This document shows positions 7,855-15,643 of a stretch of DNA of 64,000 nucleotides, one piece after another. Source of the DNA: DATBLE01 sp963791425 (lineage in GTDB: Bacteria; Actinomycetota; Thermoleophilia; Gaiellales; Gaiellaceae); assembly GCA_963791425.1 (NCBI GenBank), contig CAWBSE010000008.1, forward strand, positions 186,001 through 250,000. The letters are read 5' to 3'. The notes under the pieces are model-generated. The model made no database searches. It had not been told where the DNA came from and saw only the letters and a list, made by a program, of their open reading frames with translations. Numbering within the stretch: the first letter of the stretch is position 1; every line of letters starts with the position of its first letter. Made by a program: the position numbers and the translations under genes.

Positions 7855-8505
7855 CTAGCTCTCTTCGCTCTCCTCCGCGGTGTCCTCTGCGGCCTCCTCG
7901 GCCTCGGCGGCGGGCTCTTCAGCGGCCTCCGTCGTCGGCTCGTCGGCGGCAGTCTCGGTCGCCGCAGCGGAGTCGCCGCCCGGCTTGCCCTTCTTGTGGC
8001 GGCGCTTCTTCGGGACGTGTGGCGGCTTCAGCCAGTTGACGGTGCCGCCGACGGCCTCGATCTTCTCGACCGCGCTCTTCGAGAACGCGTGCGCGGAGAC
8101 CGTCAGCTTCACGCCGAGGTCGCCGTGACCGAGCACCTTGACGTCGCGGTTCAGGTTCCGGATCAGGCCGCTCTCCTTCAGGAGCTCGGGCGTGACGTCG
8201 GTGCCGGCCTTGAACTTCTTCTCGAGGTCGCGCACGTTGACCGACCAGGTGTACGTGCGGAACGGGCCGATCGGCATCGCGTCCTTCGACGTCGAGCCGC
8301 GTTGCTTGCCCATCCGCATGTACGCGGGCATCTGGCCGCCCTCGAACCCGGCGCGCATGTAGTGCGACCCGGCGCGCGACTTCTGGCCCTTGATTCCGCG
8401 GCCGGAGTAGCGCCCCTTGCCCGAGCCCAGGCCGCGGCCGACGCGCTTGCGCGCCTTCTGCGCCTGTGCGGGCTTCAGGTTCGTGAGGTTGTGGTCGCCG
8501 GCCAT
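7855..8505 (-). CDS. rplO: 50S ribosomal protein L15 with acidic tail
   Basis: 216 residues; L15 is usually near 150. The core carries KRVGRGLGSGKGRYSGRG and SRAGSHYMRAGFEGGQMP, the glycine-rich rRNA-binding start. After about residue 160 there is a basic KKRRHKKGKPGG patch, then a 45-residue Glu/Ala-rich tail predicted to be disordered. L15 is needed for late 50S assembly. The tail is one of several on ribosomal proteins in this window. Confidence 0.96.
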   Translation of the reverse strand: MAGDHNLTNLKPAQAQKARKRVGRGLGSGKGRYSGRGIKGQKSRAGSHYMRAGFEGGQMPAYMRMGKQRGSTSKDAMPIGPFRTYTWSVNVRDLEKKFKAGTDVTPELLKESGLIRNLNRDVKVLGHGDLGVKLTVSAHAFSKSAVEKIEAVGGTVNWLKPPHVPKKRRHKKGKPGGDSAAATETAADEPTTEAAEEPAAEAEEAAEDTAEESEES

Positions 8506-8688
8506 TTACTTCGCGTCCTCGACCTTCACCAGGTGGCGGACCTTCCTGAGCATACCCGTGAGCACCGGGCCTTCCTCGAGCTCGTTGCTGCGGCCGATCT
8601 TGCCCAGGCCGAGCGCACGCAGCGTGCCGTGGTGGCGCTGTGTCTGGCCGATCTTGCTGCGGACCTGCGTGACTTTCACCTTCGCCAT
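8506..8688 (-). CDS. rpmD: 50S ribosomal protein L30
   Basis: 60 residues starting MAKVKVTQVRSKIGQTQRHH, with the L30 signature GLGKIGRSNELEEGPVLTGML. The ATG at 8688 shares its first base with the rpsE TGA. A GTG codon just before it (8691) also lies in frame, but the coupled ATG is preferred. Confidence 0.95.
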   Translation of the reverse strand: MAKVKVTQVRSKIGQTQRHHGTLRALGLGKIGRSNELEEGPVLTGMLRKVRHLVKVEDAK

Positions 8689-9290
8689 CACTCGGTCTCC
8701 GGCGTCACAGGCGCTTCGGCGACCGGTGCAGGCTGAACCTCGACCGGCGCGTCCTCGGGCTTCTTCATCTGCAGCGGCAAGACCTGTGAGATCGAGAGCC
8801 CGCGGATACGGGCGACGTCCTCGGGGCGGCGCAGGTGCTTCAGCCCGTCGACGGTCGCCTTGAGCATGTTGATCGGGTTCGTCGTGCCGAGGCTCTTCGC
8901 GAGGATGTCGCGGATCCCGGCCAGCTCGAGGACGGCGCGGACGCCGCCGCCGGCGATGACGCCGGTGCCCTCGCTCGCAGGGCGGAGCAGCACGCGGGCT
9001 GCGTCCGACCGGCCGAGGATCTCGTGCGTGATCGTCGTCCCGTGCTTCGGGACGGTGAAGAGGTTCTTCCGGGCGTCGTCGACGGCCTTCGAGATCGCGA
9101 GCGGAACCTCGCGCGCCTTCCCGTAGCCGACGCCGACCTGGTCGACCTCGTCGCCGATCACGACGAGCGCGGTGAACGAGAACCGCCGGCCGCCCTTGAC
9201 CACCTTGGCGACGCGGTTGATCTCGACGACGCGCTCCTTGAGCTCGCGCGCTTGCTCGCGCGCGAACACTTCACGTTCGACACTGGTCAA
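8688..9290 (-). CDS. rpsE: 30S ribosomal protein S5
   Basis: 200 residues from a TTG at 9290 that overlaps the rplR stop (TTGA). GGAGG lies about nine bases upstream, and no ATG exists nearby. The double-stranded RNA-binding domain contains VAKVVKGGRRFSFTALVV; the second domain has ASEGTGVIAGGGVRAVLE. S5 helps maintain decoding accuracy. A Pro/Val/Glu-rich C-terminal tail of about 30 residues is present. Confidence 0.96.
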   Translation of the reverse strand: MTSVEREVFAREQARELKERVVEINRVAKVVKGGRRFSFTALVVIGDEVDQVGVGYGKAREVPLAISKAVDDARKNLFTVPKHGTTITHEILGRSDAARVLLRPASEGTGVIAGGGVRAVLELAGIRDILAKSLGTTNPINMLKATVDGLKHLRRPEDVARIRGLSISQVLPLQMKKPEDAPVEVQPAPVAEAPVTPETE

Positions 9291-9640
9291 AACTCGAGTC
9301 CTCCCTCGCGCGCGCCCTCGGCGAGCGCCTTGACACGTCCGTGGTAGAGGTAGCCGCCGCGATCGAAGACGACGGACTTGACGCCGGCCGCCTTCCCGTT
9401 TGCAGCGAGGAGCGTGCCGACTTCCTTGGCCTGCTCCGTCTTCGACCCCTTGAACTTCTTCAGATGCTGCCAGGCTGCGGCGGCGAGCGTCTTGCCGCTC
9501 TGGTCGTCGATCAACTGGGCGCTGATGCCCATATTCGACCGGAACACGGCCAGACGCGGCCGCTCGGCGGTGCCGGCGACCTTGCCGCGGATCCGGCGAT
9601 GGCGGCGCTCGCGCAGCTGGCGTGACGTCGCGACGCTCAT
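9287..9640 (-). CDS. rplR: 50S ribosomal protein L18
   Basis: 117 residues with RPRLAVFRSN and FDRGGYLYHGRVKALAEGAREGGL, both diagnostic. L18 binds 5S rRNA with L5 and attaches it to the 50S subunit. Both ends overlap neighbouring genes by four bases, indicating translational coupling with rplF and rpsE. Confidence 0.97.
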   Translation of the reverse strand: MSVATSRQLRERRHRRIRGKVAGTAERPRLAVFRSNMGISAQLIDDQSGKTLAAAAWQHLKKFKGSKTEQAKEVGTLLAANGKAAGVKSVVFDRGGYLYHGRVKALAEGAREGGLEF

Positions 9641-10170
9641 GCCCGCTTCCCGACCTTCCGGCGGACGTACTCGCCCGAGTAGCGGATGCCCTTGCCCTTG
9701 TACGGCTCGGGCGGGCGCACCTTGCGGATCTCGGCGGCGATCTGGCCGACCTTCTGCTTGTCGATGCCTTTGACGATGATCTCAGTCTGGGTCGGCACCT
9801 CGTAGGTGATCCCCGCCGGCGCCTCCTTGACCACGGAGTGCGAGTACCCGACGTTGAGCTCGAGCGCGTCGCCGCGCATCGTGGCGCGGTAGCCGACGCC
9901 CTGGATCTCGAGGCGCTTCTCGTACCCCTTCGTGACGCCCTCGACCATGTTCGCGACGAGCGTCCGGGTGAGCCCGTGCAGCGCGCGGTCCTCGCCGCGG
10001 TCGGTGGGCCGGGTGACGGTGATCGTACTCTCGTTCTGCTCGATCGCCATGCGCGCGGGGACGTCCTGCGCGAGCTCGCCGAGCGGGCCGTTGACCCTCA
10101 CGCGCCCAGGGGAGATCGACACGGTCACGCCCGCGGGAACTTCGATGGGTGATCTGCCAATCCGTGACAT
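9637..10170 (-). CDS. rplF: 50S ribosomal protein L6
   Basis: 177 residues beginning MSRIGRSPIEVPAGVTVSI. The C-terminal motif PEPYKGKGIRYSGEYVRRK is the L6 signature. L6 lies near the factor-binding stalk base and binds 23S rRNA domain VI. It follows rpsH by four bases. Confidence 0.97.
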   Translation of the reverse strand: MSRIGRSPIEVPAGVTVSISPGRVRVNGPLGELAQDVPARMAIEQNESTITVTRPTDRGEDRALHGLTRTLVANMVEGVTKGYEKRLEIQGVGYRATMRGDALELNVGYSHSVVKEAPAGITYEVPTQTEIIVKGIDKQKVGQIAAEIRKVRPPEPYKGKGIRYSGEYVRRKVGKRA

Positions 10171-10174
10171 GGGG

Positions 10175-10570
10175 CTACCAGATGAAACAGATGACTTCGC
10201 CGCCGATGCCGCGCTCTTGCGCAGACCGGCTTGTCATCACTCCGCTCGAGGTGGACAGAATCGCGGTTCCCATGCCGCCGAGCACGCGCGGCATGCGGTC
10301 CTTGCGCGCGTAGATCCGGCGGCCCGGCTTGGAGATCCGCTTGAGGTTGGTGATCACGCGCTCGCGGCTGCGGCCGTACTTGAGCTCGACGACGAGCGTG
10401 TCGAAGACCTCGCCCGGTTCGACGCGGAAGTCGCGGATGTAGCCCTCTTCCTTGAGCAGGCGCGCGATGTTCTCCTTCATCCGCGAGGTGGGCATGGTCG
10501 CAGTCTCCTGGAGCGCCTTGTTGGCGTTCCGGATGCGGGTGAGCATGTCGGCGATCGGGTCGGTCAGCAC
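10175..10570 (-). CDS. rpsH: 30S ribosomal protein S8
   Basis: 131 residues from a GTG at 10570 (MLTDPIADMLTRIRNANKA). The C-terminal S8 motif is present as STSSGVMTSRSAQERGIGGE. S8 binds 16S helix 21 and, in enterobacteria, represses the spc operon by binding near rplE. I did not identify an equivalent operator. Confidence 0.97.
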   Translation of the reverse strand: MLTDPIADMLTRIRNANKALQETATMPTSRMKENIARLLKEEGYIRDFRVEPGEVFDTLVVELKYGRSRERVITNLKRISKPGRRIYARKDRMPRVLGGMGTAILSTSSGVMTSRSAQERGIGGEVICFIW

Positions 10571-10580
10571 TGTTCTCCTC

Positions 10581-10766
10581 CTACCAGCTGCTCTTCGTCA
10601 TCCCGGGGATCACGCCGGCGTGCGCGAGTTCCCGCAGACAGATGCGGCAGAGCCCAAACTTCTTGAAGACCGCACGCGGACGTCCGCACCGGTTGCAGCG
10701 CGAGTACTCGCGCACCTTGTAGCGCTGCGGGCGGGCGGCCTTGGCGATCATGGACTTCTTGGCCAT
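10581..10766 (-). CDS. rpsN: 30S ribosomal protein S14, zinc type (type Z)
   Basis: 61 residues; the short C+ form with CNRCGRP and LCRICLRELA supplying four Cys ligands. The zinc ribbon stabilises the fold in the 3' major domain of 16S rRNA. The last base of rplE is shared with its start. The zinc-free, longer S14 is not encoded here. Confidence 0.96.
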   Translation of the reverse strand: MAKKSMIAKAARPQRYKVREYSRCNRCGRPRAVFKKFGLCRICLRELAHAGVIPGMTKSSW

Positions 10767-11368
10767 TACTCCTCGTCCCTTCTGTTGTCGGCGAACGGCA
10801 TTCCGAGGCCGCGCAGCAGAGCTTTCGCGCCCTCGTCATCGACGGCCGACGTGGTGATGGCGATGTCCAGGCCGCGGACGGTGGCGACATCGTCGTAGTT
10901 GATCTCGGGAAAGATGATCTGCTCGCGCACGCCGAGCGAGTAGTTGCCACGACCGTCGAACGACCCCGGGTCGAGACCACGGAAGTCGCGGATGCGGGGC
11001 AGGGCGATCGAGACGAGCCGGTCGAGGAACTCGTACATCCGCGCGCCGCGTAGCGTGATGCGGGCGCCGATCGGCATCCCCTCACGAAGCTTGAAGGCGG
11101 CGATCGACTTGCGCGCGCGGCGCATCTGCGCACGCTGGCCGGCGATCGTCGAGAGCTCCTCCATGGCGGCGTCGAGGGCCTTCGCCTCGGTCTTGGCGTC
11201 GCCGACACCCATGTTCAGCGTGATCTTGGTCACCTTCGGCACCTGCATCATCGAGGAGAGCTCCAGCTCGTCCTTGAGTTGCGGGCGGAGCTCCGTCTCG
11301 TACAGCTCCTTGAGGCGCGGCGTGTAGCCGTTGGTGGTCTTGGTGGTCTTGGCGGCGGCTTTGCTCAT
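10766..11368 (-). CDS. rplE: 50S ribosomal protein L5
   Basis: 200 residues from the ATG at 11368, which overlaps the rplX stop. The L5 core begins near PRLKELYETELRPQL and includes KVTKITLNMGVGDAK, RRARKSIAAFKLREG and FRGLDPGSFDGRGNYSLG. L5 binds 5S rRNA and contacts P-site tRNA. A Lys/Thr-rich lead of about 14 residues precedes the core. The longer in-frame extension upstream is only a shadow of rplX and rplN. Confidence 0.96.
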   Translation of the reverse strand: MSKAAAKTTKTTNGYTPRLKELYETELRPQLKDELELSSMMQVPKVTKITLNMGVGDAKTEAKALDAAMEELSTIAGQRAQMRRARKSIAAFKLREGMPIGARITLRGARMYEFLDRLVSIALPRIRDFRGLDPGSFDGRGNYSLGVREQIIFPEINYDDVATVRGLDIAITTSAVDDEGAKALLRGLGMPFADNRRDEE

Positions 11369-11736
11369 TTGTCGAGCTCCCCTCCGCAGCCGTGGCGGCG
11401 GCAGACGCGCACCTTGACCTTCTTGCCTTTGACCTCGCGGAAGATGTGGCCGACGCGTGTCGGCAGGTTGCACGTCGGGCAGACGACCATCACCTTCGAC
11501 ACCGGGACTGCGGCCGGCATGTCGATCACGCCTCCCGGCATCATCGTCGTCCCACCCATGCGGTTTGCGTCGCGCATCGGGCGCGGCTTGGTGTGCCGCT
11601 TCATGACGTTGAGGTTCTCGACGATCACGCGCCGCTCGCTGGGGCGCGCGTCGATGACGCGGCCCTGCTTGCCGCGGTCCTTGCCGGACAGGATCTGCAC
11701 GAGGTCGCCCTTGCGCACTTTCATGGTCTGGGCCAC
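11365..11736 (-). CDS. rplX: 50S ribosomal protein L24
   Basis: 123 residues from a GTG directly after the rplN stop; GGAGG lies about eight bases before it. The ATG five codons in (MKVRKGD) is the more family-typical start and cannot be excluded. The KOW motif VRKGDLVQILSGKDRGKQG is intact. Four Cys near the C-terminus (CPTC, CRRHGC) could form a metal site, which is not universal in L24. L24 is an early-assembly initiator of the 50S. Confidence 0.96.
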   Translation of the reverse strand: MAQTMKVRKGDLVQILSGKDRGKQGRVIDARPSERRVIVENLNVMKRHTKPRPMRDANRMGGTTMMPGGVIDMPAAVPVSKVMVVCPTCNLPTRVGHIFREVKGKKVKVRVCRRHGCGGELDK

Positions 11737-12105
11737 CTAGAGCACCTCCGGAGCAAGGCTGACGATCTTCATGAAGTTCTTGTCGCGGAGCTCGCGCGCG
11801 ACCGGCCCGAAGATGCGGGTGCCGCGCGGGTTCCGCTGCGCGTCGATGATCACGGCCGCGTTCTCGTCGAAGGCGATCTGGGTGCCGTCGTTGCGCCCGT
11901 AGGGCTTCTTCGTGCGCACGACGACGGCGCGGACGACCTCGCCCTTCTTGATCGCCCCCTGCGGGGTCGCGGCCTTGACGGTGCCGACGATGATGTCGCC
12001 GACCCGCGCGTAGCGGCGGTGCGACCCGCCCATCACGCGGATGCACAGGAGCTCGCGGGCGCCGGTGTTGTCGGCGACACGAACACGCGTTTCCTGCTGG
12101 ATCAT
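11737..12105 (-). CDS. rplN: 50S ribosomal protein L14
   Basis: 122 residues, canonical length, beginning MIQQETRVRVADNTGAREL. It contains GDIIVGTVKAATPQGAIKKG and RGTRIFGPVARELRDKNFMK. L14 forms bridge B8 with the 30S subunit. No unusual features. Confidence 0.97.
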   Translation of the reverse strand: MIQQETRVRVADNTGARELLCIRVMGGSHRRYARVGDIIVGTVKAATPQGAIKKGEVVRAVVVRTKKPYGRNDGTQIAFDENAAVIIDAQRNPRGTRIFGPVARELRDKNFMKIVSLAPEVL

Positions 12106-12118
12106 GGTGTTGTCCTCA

Positions 12119-13093
12119 CTACTTTGCGACCTCGAGGATCTCGGCGAGCCGCCAGCGCTTGGTCTTCGAGAGCGGGCGGGTCTCGACGATGCGGACGAGA
12201 TCGCCGGCCTTCGCCGAGTTCTGCTCGTCGTGTGCGTGGAACTTCGTCGAGCGGCGGATCACCTTCTTGTATTTCGGGTGCGCCTTCACCGAGTCGACAC
12301 GGACGACGATCGTCTTGTCCATCGCCGCCGAGACGACGACGCCGCGGCGCTGCTGGTCACGACCCCGGTCGCCCTCGGGCTTCGGAAGGCGGGTGATCGC
12401 CTTGCGCTCGGCCGGCTTCTCGCGGGCAGGCTTCGAGTGCTTGTGCCGCTGCGAGCGCGGAAGGCGCTTCTTCTTCGGCTTCGGGCCGCGTGTGGACGGA
12501 GCTTCCTCGGCGGGCGCCTCGGCTGCGGAGGCCGGTGCCTCGGCAGCTGCATCCGCGTCGCCGTCGGGTGCGGGCGCGCCCTCGAGATCGGGCGTCGGCT
12601 CGACCTCGGCCGCGGGGCCGTCTTCGACCTCGGGCTCGGGGGCGGCGACAGGCTCCTCGGCAGCGGGCTCCTCGGCAGCGGGCTCCTCGGCGACGGGCTC
12701 CTCGGCGGGCGCCTCTTCGACAGCAGGCTCCTCGGCGACAGGCTCCTCGACGGGCGCCTCTTCGACAGCAGGCTCCTCGGCAACGGGCTCCTCGATGACG
12801 GGCTCGACGTCCTCGACGGGCGCCTCGACGACCGACTCCTCGGCGGGGGCGTCCGCGACCGGCTCCTCGACGGGAGCGGCCTCTTCGGCCTTCTTGCGAG
12901 GAGCGCGCTTCGGCTTCTCCTCCGCGGGCGTCTCCTTGGCCTTCGGCGCCGCAGCCTTCCGGGTGCGCTTCGGCTTCTCCTCGGCGGGCGCAGCAGCCTC
13001 GGCCTTCGCCGCAGGTTTGCGCGTCCGCTTCGGCTTCTCTTCAGCCGCCGGAGTCTCTTCGGGGTTCTTCGTCGTGTCTTTGTCGTCAGCCAT
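12119..13093 (-). CDS. rpsQ: 30S ribosomal protein S17 with giant N-terminal extension
   Basis: 324 residues. Only about residues 249-324 are S17 proper (RGVVVSAAMDKTIVVRVD, then HDEQNSAKAGDLVRIVETR). The first about 245 residues are low complexity. Three basic EEKPKR-type repeats lie near residues 18, 38 and 58. Glu/Pro/Val repeats (VEEPVAEEPA) follow over about 75-150, and then a basic KPKKKRLPRSQRHKHSK patch over about 205-225. Family S17 is about 85 residues. The start two bases after rpmC has a GAGGA site, and no in-frame break occurs, so the extension looks genuine. It may bind nucleic acid or stay disordered outside the ribosome; this is inference. Confidence 0.92.
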   Translation of the reverse strand: MADDKDTTKNPEETPAAEEKPKRTRKPAAKAEAAAPAEEKPKRTRKAAAPKAKETPAEEKPKRAPRKKAEEAAPVEEPVADAPAEESVVEAPVEDVEPVIEEPVAEEPAVEEAPVEEPVAEEPAVEEAPAEEPVAEEPAAEEPAAEEPVAAPEPEVEDGPAAEVEPTPDLEGAPAPDGDADAAAEAPASAAEAPAEEAPSTRGPKPKKKRLPRSQRHKHSKPAREKPAERKAITRLPKPEGDRGRDQQRRGVVVSAAMDKTIVVRVDSVKAHPKYKKVIRRSTKFHAHDEQNSAKAGDLVRIVETRPLSKTKRWRLAEILEVAK

Positions 13094-13095
13094 AC

Positions 13096-13305
13096 CTACG
13101 TGGTCCTCTCGAGCCCGGCGCCCTCGCGCTCGAGCCGGATTGTCAGGATGCGGGCAATCTCCCGCTTTGCCAGGCGCAGGCGCGCGGAGTTCTCGAGCGC
13201 GCCGGTCGCCGACTGGAAGCGGAGGTTGAACAGCTCGTGCCGCGTCTCCTCCAGATGCCTCTGGAGCTCGACGTCGGTCAGATCGCGAAGCTGCCGCGCC
13301 CTCAT
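13096..13305 (-). CDS. rpmC: 50S ribosomal protein L29
   Basis: 69 residues: MRARQLRDLTDVELQRHLEE, then LFNLRFQSATGALEN, the L29 signature. L29 sits beside the exit tunnel and helps dock trigger factor and SRP. Its ATG overlaps the rplP stop. A longer upstream in-frame extension is a shadow of rplP. Confidence 0.96.
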   Translation of the reverse strand: MRARQLRDLTDVELQRHLEETRHELFNLRFQSATGALENSARLRLAKREIARILTIRLEREGAGLERTT

Positions 13306-13724
13306 GCGAACAGACTCCCATCGCGCTTCACGATCTTGGTCTTCACCGAGAGCTTGGTGCCGGCCAGGCGGAGCGCCTCTTTCGCGAGCGGCTCCGGAAC
13401 ACCGGCGAGCTCGAACATCACGCGGCCCGGCTTGACGACGGCCACCCAGTGCTCGGGTGAGCCCTTGCCGGAGCCCATGCGCGTCTCGGCCGGCTTCTGG
13501 GTCACCGGCTTGTCGGGGAAGATGTTGATCCAGACCTTGCCGCCGCGCTTGATCTTGCGCGTCATCGCGATCCGGGCCGCCTCGATCTGGCGGTTGGTCA
13601 ACCAGCCGGCCTCGAGGGACTTCAGCCCGTAATCGCCGAACGCGACGGACGTCTGGCCCTTCGCGGTGCCGCGCCGGCGGCCGCGCTGCTGCTTGCGGTA
13701 CTTGGTCTTCTTCGGGAGCAGCAT
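13302..13724 (-). CDS. rplP: 50S ribosomal protein L16
   Basis: 140 residues beginning MLLPKKTKYRKQQRGRRRG. It carries FGDYGLKSLEAGWLTNRQIE and RMGSGKGSPEHWVAVVKPGR, both conserved in L16. L16 organises the A-site region of the 50S. The Arg in RMGSGKG is the residue hydroxylated in some proteobacteria. It overlaps rpsC by one base. Confidence 0.97.
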   Translation of the reverse strand: MLLPKKTKYRKQQRGRRRGTAKGQTSVAFGDYGLKSLEAGWLTNRQIEAARIAMTRKIKRGGKVWINIFPDKPVTQKPAETRMGSGKGSPEHWVAVVKPGRVMFELAGVPEPLAKEALRLAGTKLSVKTKIVKRDGSLFA

Positions 13725-14827
13725 CAGTCGGTCGTCTCCTCCGTCGGAGCGGTCGGCGTCTCGGGTGCGGCCTCAGGGGCCTTCGGCGTCTCGGTGACCG
13801 GAGTCTCCGCAACCGGCGGCGTCTCCACGACCGGCGTCACCGGAGTCTCGGGCGTCTCGACGACCTTCGGGTCGGTCGGATGCGGCTCCCTCGGCGTCGA
13901 CTCGCCGGCGCGCGAAGGCGTCGGCGTGCGCGGAGCGCCGGGGGCACCGCCGCCACCGCCGCCGCGCCGTCCGCGACCGCCGCCGCGGGGACCGCCCGGA
14001 GCACCGGGAGCGCCGCCGCCGCCGCCGGGTCCGCCGCCGCGGCGCTTGCGCACCGGGCCGAGGCCCTCGCGGTCGGCCTGACGGCCACGGCCGCCCTCAC
14101 GGGAAGCGGAAAGCCCCTCGGAGGAGCCGCCGCCGCGCCTGCGGGCCTGATCCTGGTCGCCGAGGCGCGAGTCCTTCTGCGAGAAGCCCTCGTAGCCCTC
14201 CGGCATGATCTCGCCCTTGTTGATCCAGACCTTCACGCCGATGCGGCCGAATGTCGTCTTCGCCTCGCAAGCGCCGTAGTCGATGTCGGCGCGGATCGTG
14301 TGCAGCGGCACGCGACCCTCCGAGTAGCTCTCGACGCGGCTCATCTCGCCGCCGCCGAGACGGCCGGCGCACTTGATCTTCACGCCGTGGGCACCGGAGC
14401 GCATCGCCGAGGCGAGCGAGCGCTTCATCGCGCGCCGGAACGAGACGCGGTTCTGGAGCTGCTCTGCGATCGACTGGGCGACGAGCTTCGCGTCGAGCTC
14501 GGGGCGCTTGATCTCGTTGATGTTGATGTGGACGTTCTTGTGCGTCAGCGCATGGACGTCCTTGCGCAGCGCGTCGACCTCGACACCGGACTTGCCGATG
14601 ACGATCCCGGGGCGCGCGGTGTAGATGTCGATCGTGATCCGCTGCTTGTCCTTGCGGATCAGGATGTCGGACAGGCCCGCGTGACCGAGCTTCTTGTTGA
14701 TGTGCTCGCGGATCTTGATGTCCTCGAGCAGCGCTCCCTTGAAGTCCTTGGCCGACGTGTACCAGTTCGACTTCCAGTCGTGGATGACGCCGACGCGCAG
14801 CCCTCCGGGATGAATTTTTTGACCCAT
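13724..14827 (-). CDS. rpsC: 30S ribosomal protein S3 with long C-terminal tail
   Basis: 367 residues. The S3 core occupies about residues 1-214 with the KH motif RPGIVIGKSGVEV, the helicase-associated RRAMKRSLASAMRSGAHG and the C-terminal VKVWINKGEIMPEGYEGF. About 150 extra residues follow: an Arg/Gly-rich part (GGGRGRRGGGGGG, about 225-300), then a Pro/Thr/Glu-rich part (ETPVTPVVETP) to the end. RG-rich stretches often bind RNA. Typical S3 ends near residue 220-270. Confidence 0.95.
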   Translation of the reverse strand: MGQKIHPGGLRVGVIHDWKSNWYTSAKDFKGALLEDIKIREHINKKLGHAGLSDILIRKDKQRITIDIYTARPGIVIGKSGVEVDALRKDVHALTHKNVHININEIKRPELDAKLVAQSIAEQLQNRVSFRRAMKRSLASAMRSGAHGVKIKCAGRLGGGEMSRVESYSEGRVPLHTIRADIDYGACEAKTTFGRIGVKVWINKGEIMPEGYEGFSQKDSRLGDQDQARRRGGGSSEGLSASREGGRGRQADREGLGPVRKRRGGGPGGGGGAPGAPGGPRGGGRGRRGGGGGGAPGAPRTPTPSRAGESTPREPHPTDPKVVETPETPVTPVVETPPVAETPVTETPKAPEAAPETPTAPTEETTD

Positions 14828-15358
14828 TTAGCTCTCCTCGCTCTTCTTCCGCCTTGAGGTGCGCGGCTTCGCTGGCGTCTTGGCGTCGGCCTTCGGCTTC
14901 GCCGCGCGCTTGGGCTTCTCTTCGGTCGTCGTCGCCTCGGCGGTAGTGACCTCTGCCGGCGTCTCGGCCTTCTTCTGCTTCGACGGGGCGGCGACCGGAA
15001 CGGCGACCGGGGTGAGCGTGATCGTGACGTGACAGGTGCGCTTGTTGATCCGGGACGTGCGGCCGCGTGCGCGGGCGCGCCAGCGCTTCAGCGTCGGCCC
15101 CTCGTCGACGGCCGCGGTGTAGACGAACAGGTCGTCGCCGGACAGGCCGTGGTTGGCCTCGGCGTTCGCGACGGCGGATGCGAGCACCTTCTCGATCTCG
15201 CGCGCGGCTGCCCGCTGCGTGAACTTGAGCACGGTCCGCGCCTCGGGCACGCTGCGCCCGCGGATGTGCTCCACGACCACGCGCCCCTTGCGCGCGGACA
15301 TCCGCACCCACTTTGCCTGGGCGCGAACAGTCTGCTCCGGTGCGGTAACGCCGGCCAC
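14828..15358 (-). CDS. rplV: 50S ribosomal protein L22 with basic tail
   Basis: 176 residues from a GTG adjacent to the rpsS stop. The core (about residues 12-118) has WVRMSARKGRVVVEHIRGRS and the tunnel loop RWRARARGRTSRINKRTCHV, the region where macrolide-resistance mutations occur. A C-terminal Lys/Ala/Thr extension of about 55 residues ends KPRTSRRKKSEES. Confidence 0.96.
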   Translation of the reverse strand: MAGVTAPEQTVRAQAKWVRMSARKGRVVVEHIRGRSVPEARTVLKFTQRAAAREIEKVLASAVANAEANHGLSGDDLFVYTAAVDEGPTLKRWRARARGRTSRINKRTCHVTITLTPVAVPVAAPSKQKKAETPAEVTTAEATTTEEKPKRAAKPKADAKTPAKPRTSRRKKSEES

Positions 15359-15643
15359 TTAGCCTTTCTTCACCTGCGTCTGGCGGTCGCCCGCGTGGCC
15401 GCGGAACATCCGCGTCGGGGCGAACTCGCCGAGCTTGTGACCGACCATCTGCTCGGACAGGAACACAGGCACGTGCTTTCGGCCGTCGTGGACGGCGATC
15501 GTGTGACCGACCATCTCCGGGAAGACGGTCGAACTGCGCGACCAGGTGCGGATCATGCGCTTGCTGCCCGAGGTGTTCATCTCCTCGATGCGCTTCATCA
15601 GGCGCTCCTCCACGAAGGGGCCTTTCTTGGACGATCTGGACAC
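15359..15643 (-). CDS. rpsS: 30S ribosomal protein S19
   Basis: 94 residues, from a GTG directly after rplB. MSRSSKKGPFVEERLMKRIE and VFPEMVGHTIAVHDGRKHVP are canonical. S19 lies in the 30S head with S13 and contacts A-site tRNA. Unremarkable length. Confidence 0.97.
   Translation of the reverse strand: MSRSSKKGPFVEERLMKRIEEMNTSGSKRMIRTWSRSSTVFPEMVGHTIAVHDGRKHVPVFLSEQMVGHKLGEFAPTRMFRGHAGDRQTQVKKG

Noticed and set aside
14100..14200. Frameshift in rpsC causing the long tail
   Set aside because: The KH and C-terminal S3 domains are complete before the tail, the tail stays open for about 150 codons with consistent composition, and no alternative frame gives a better S3 ending.
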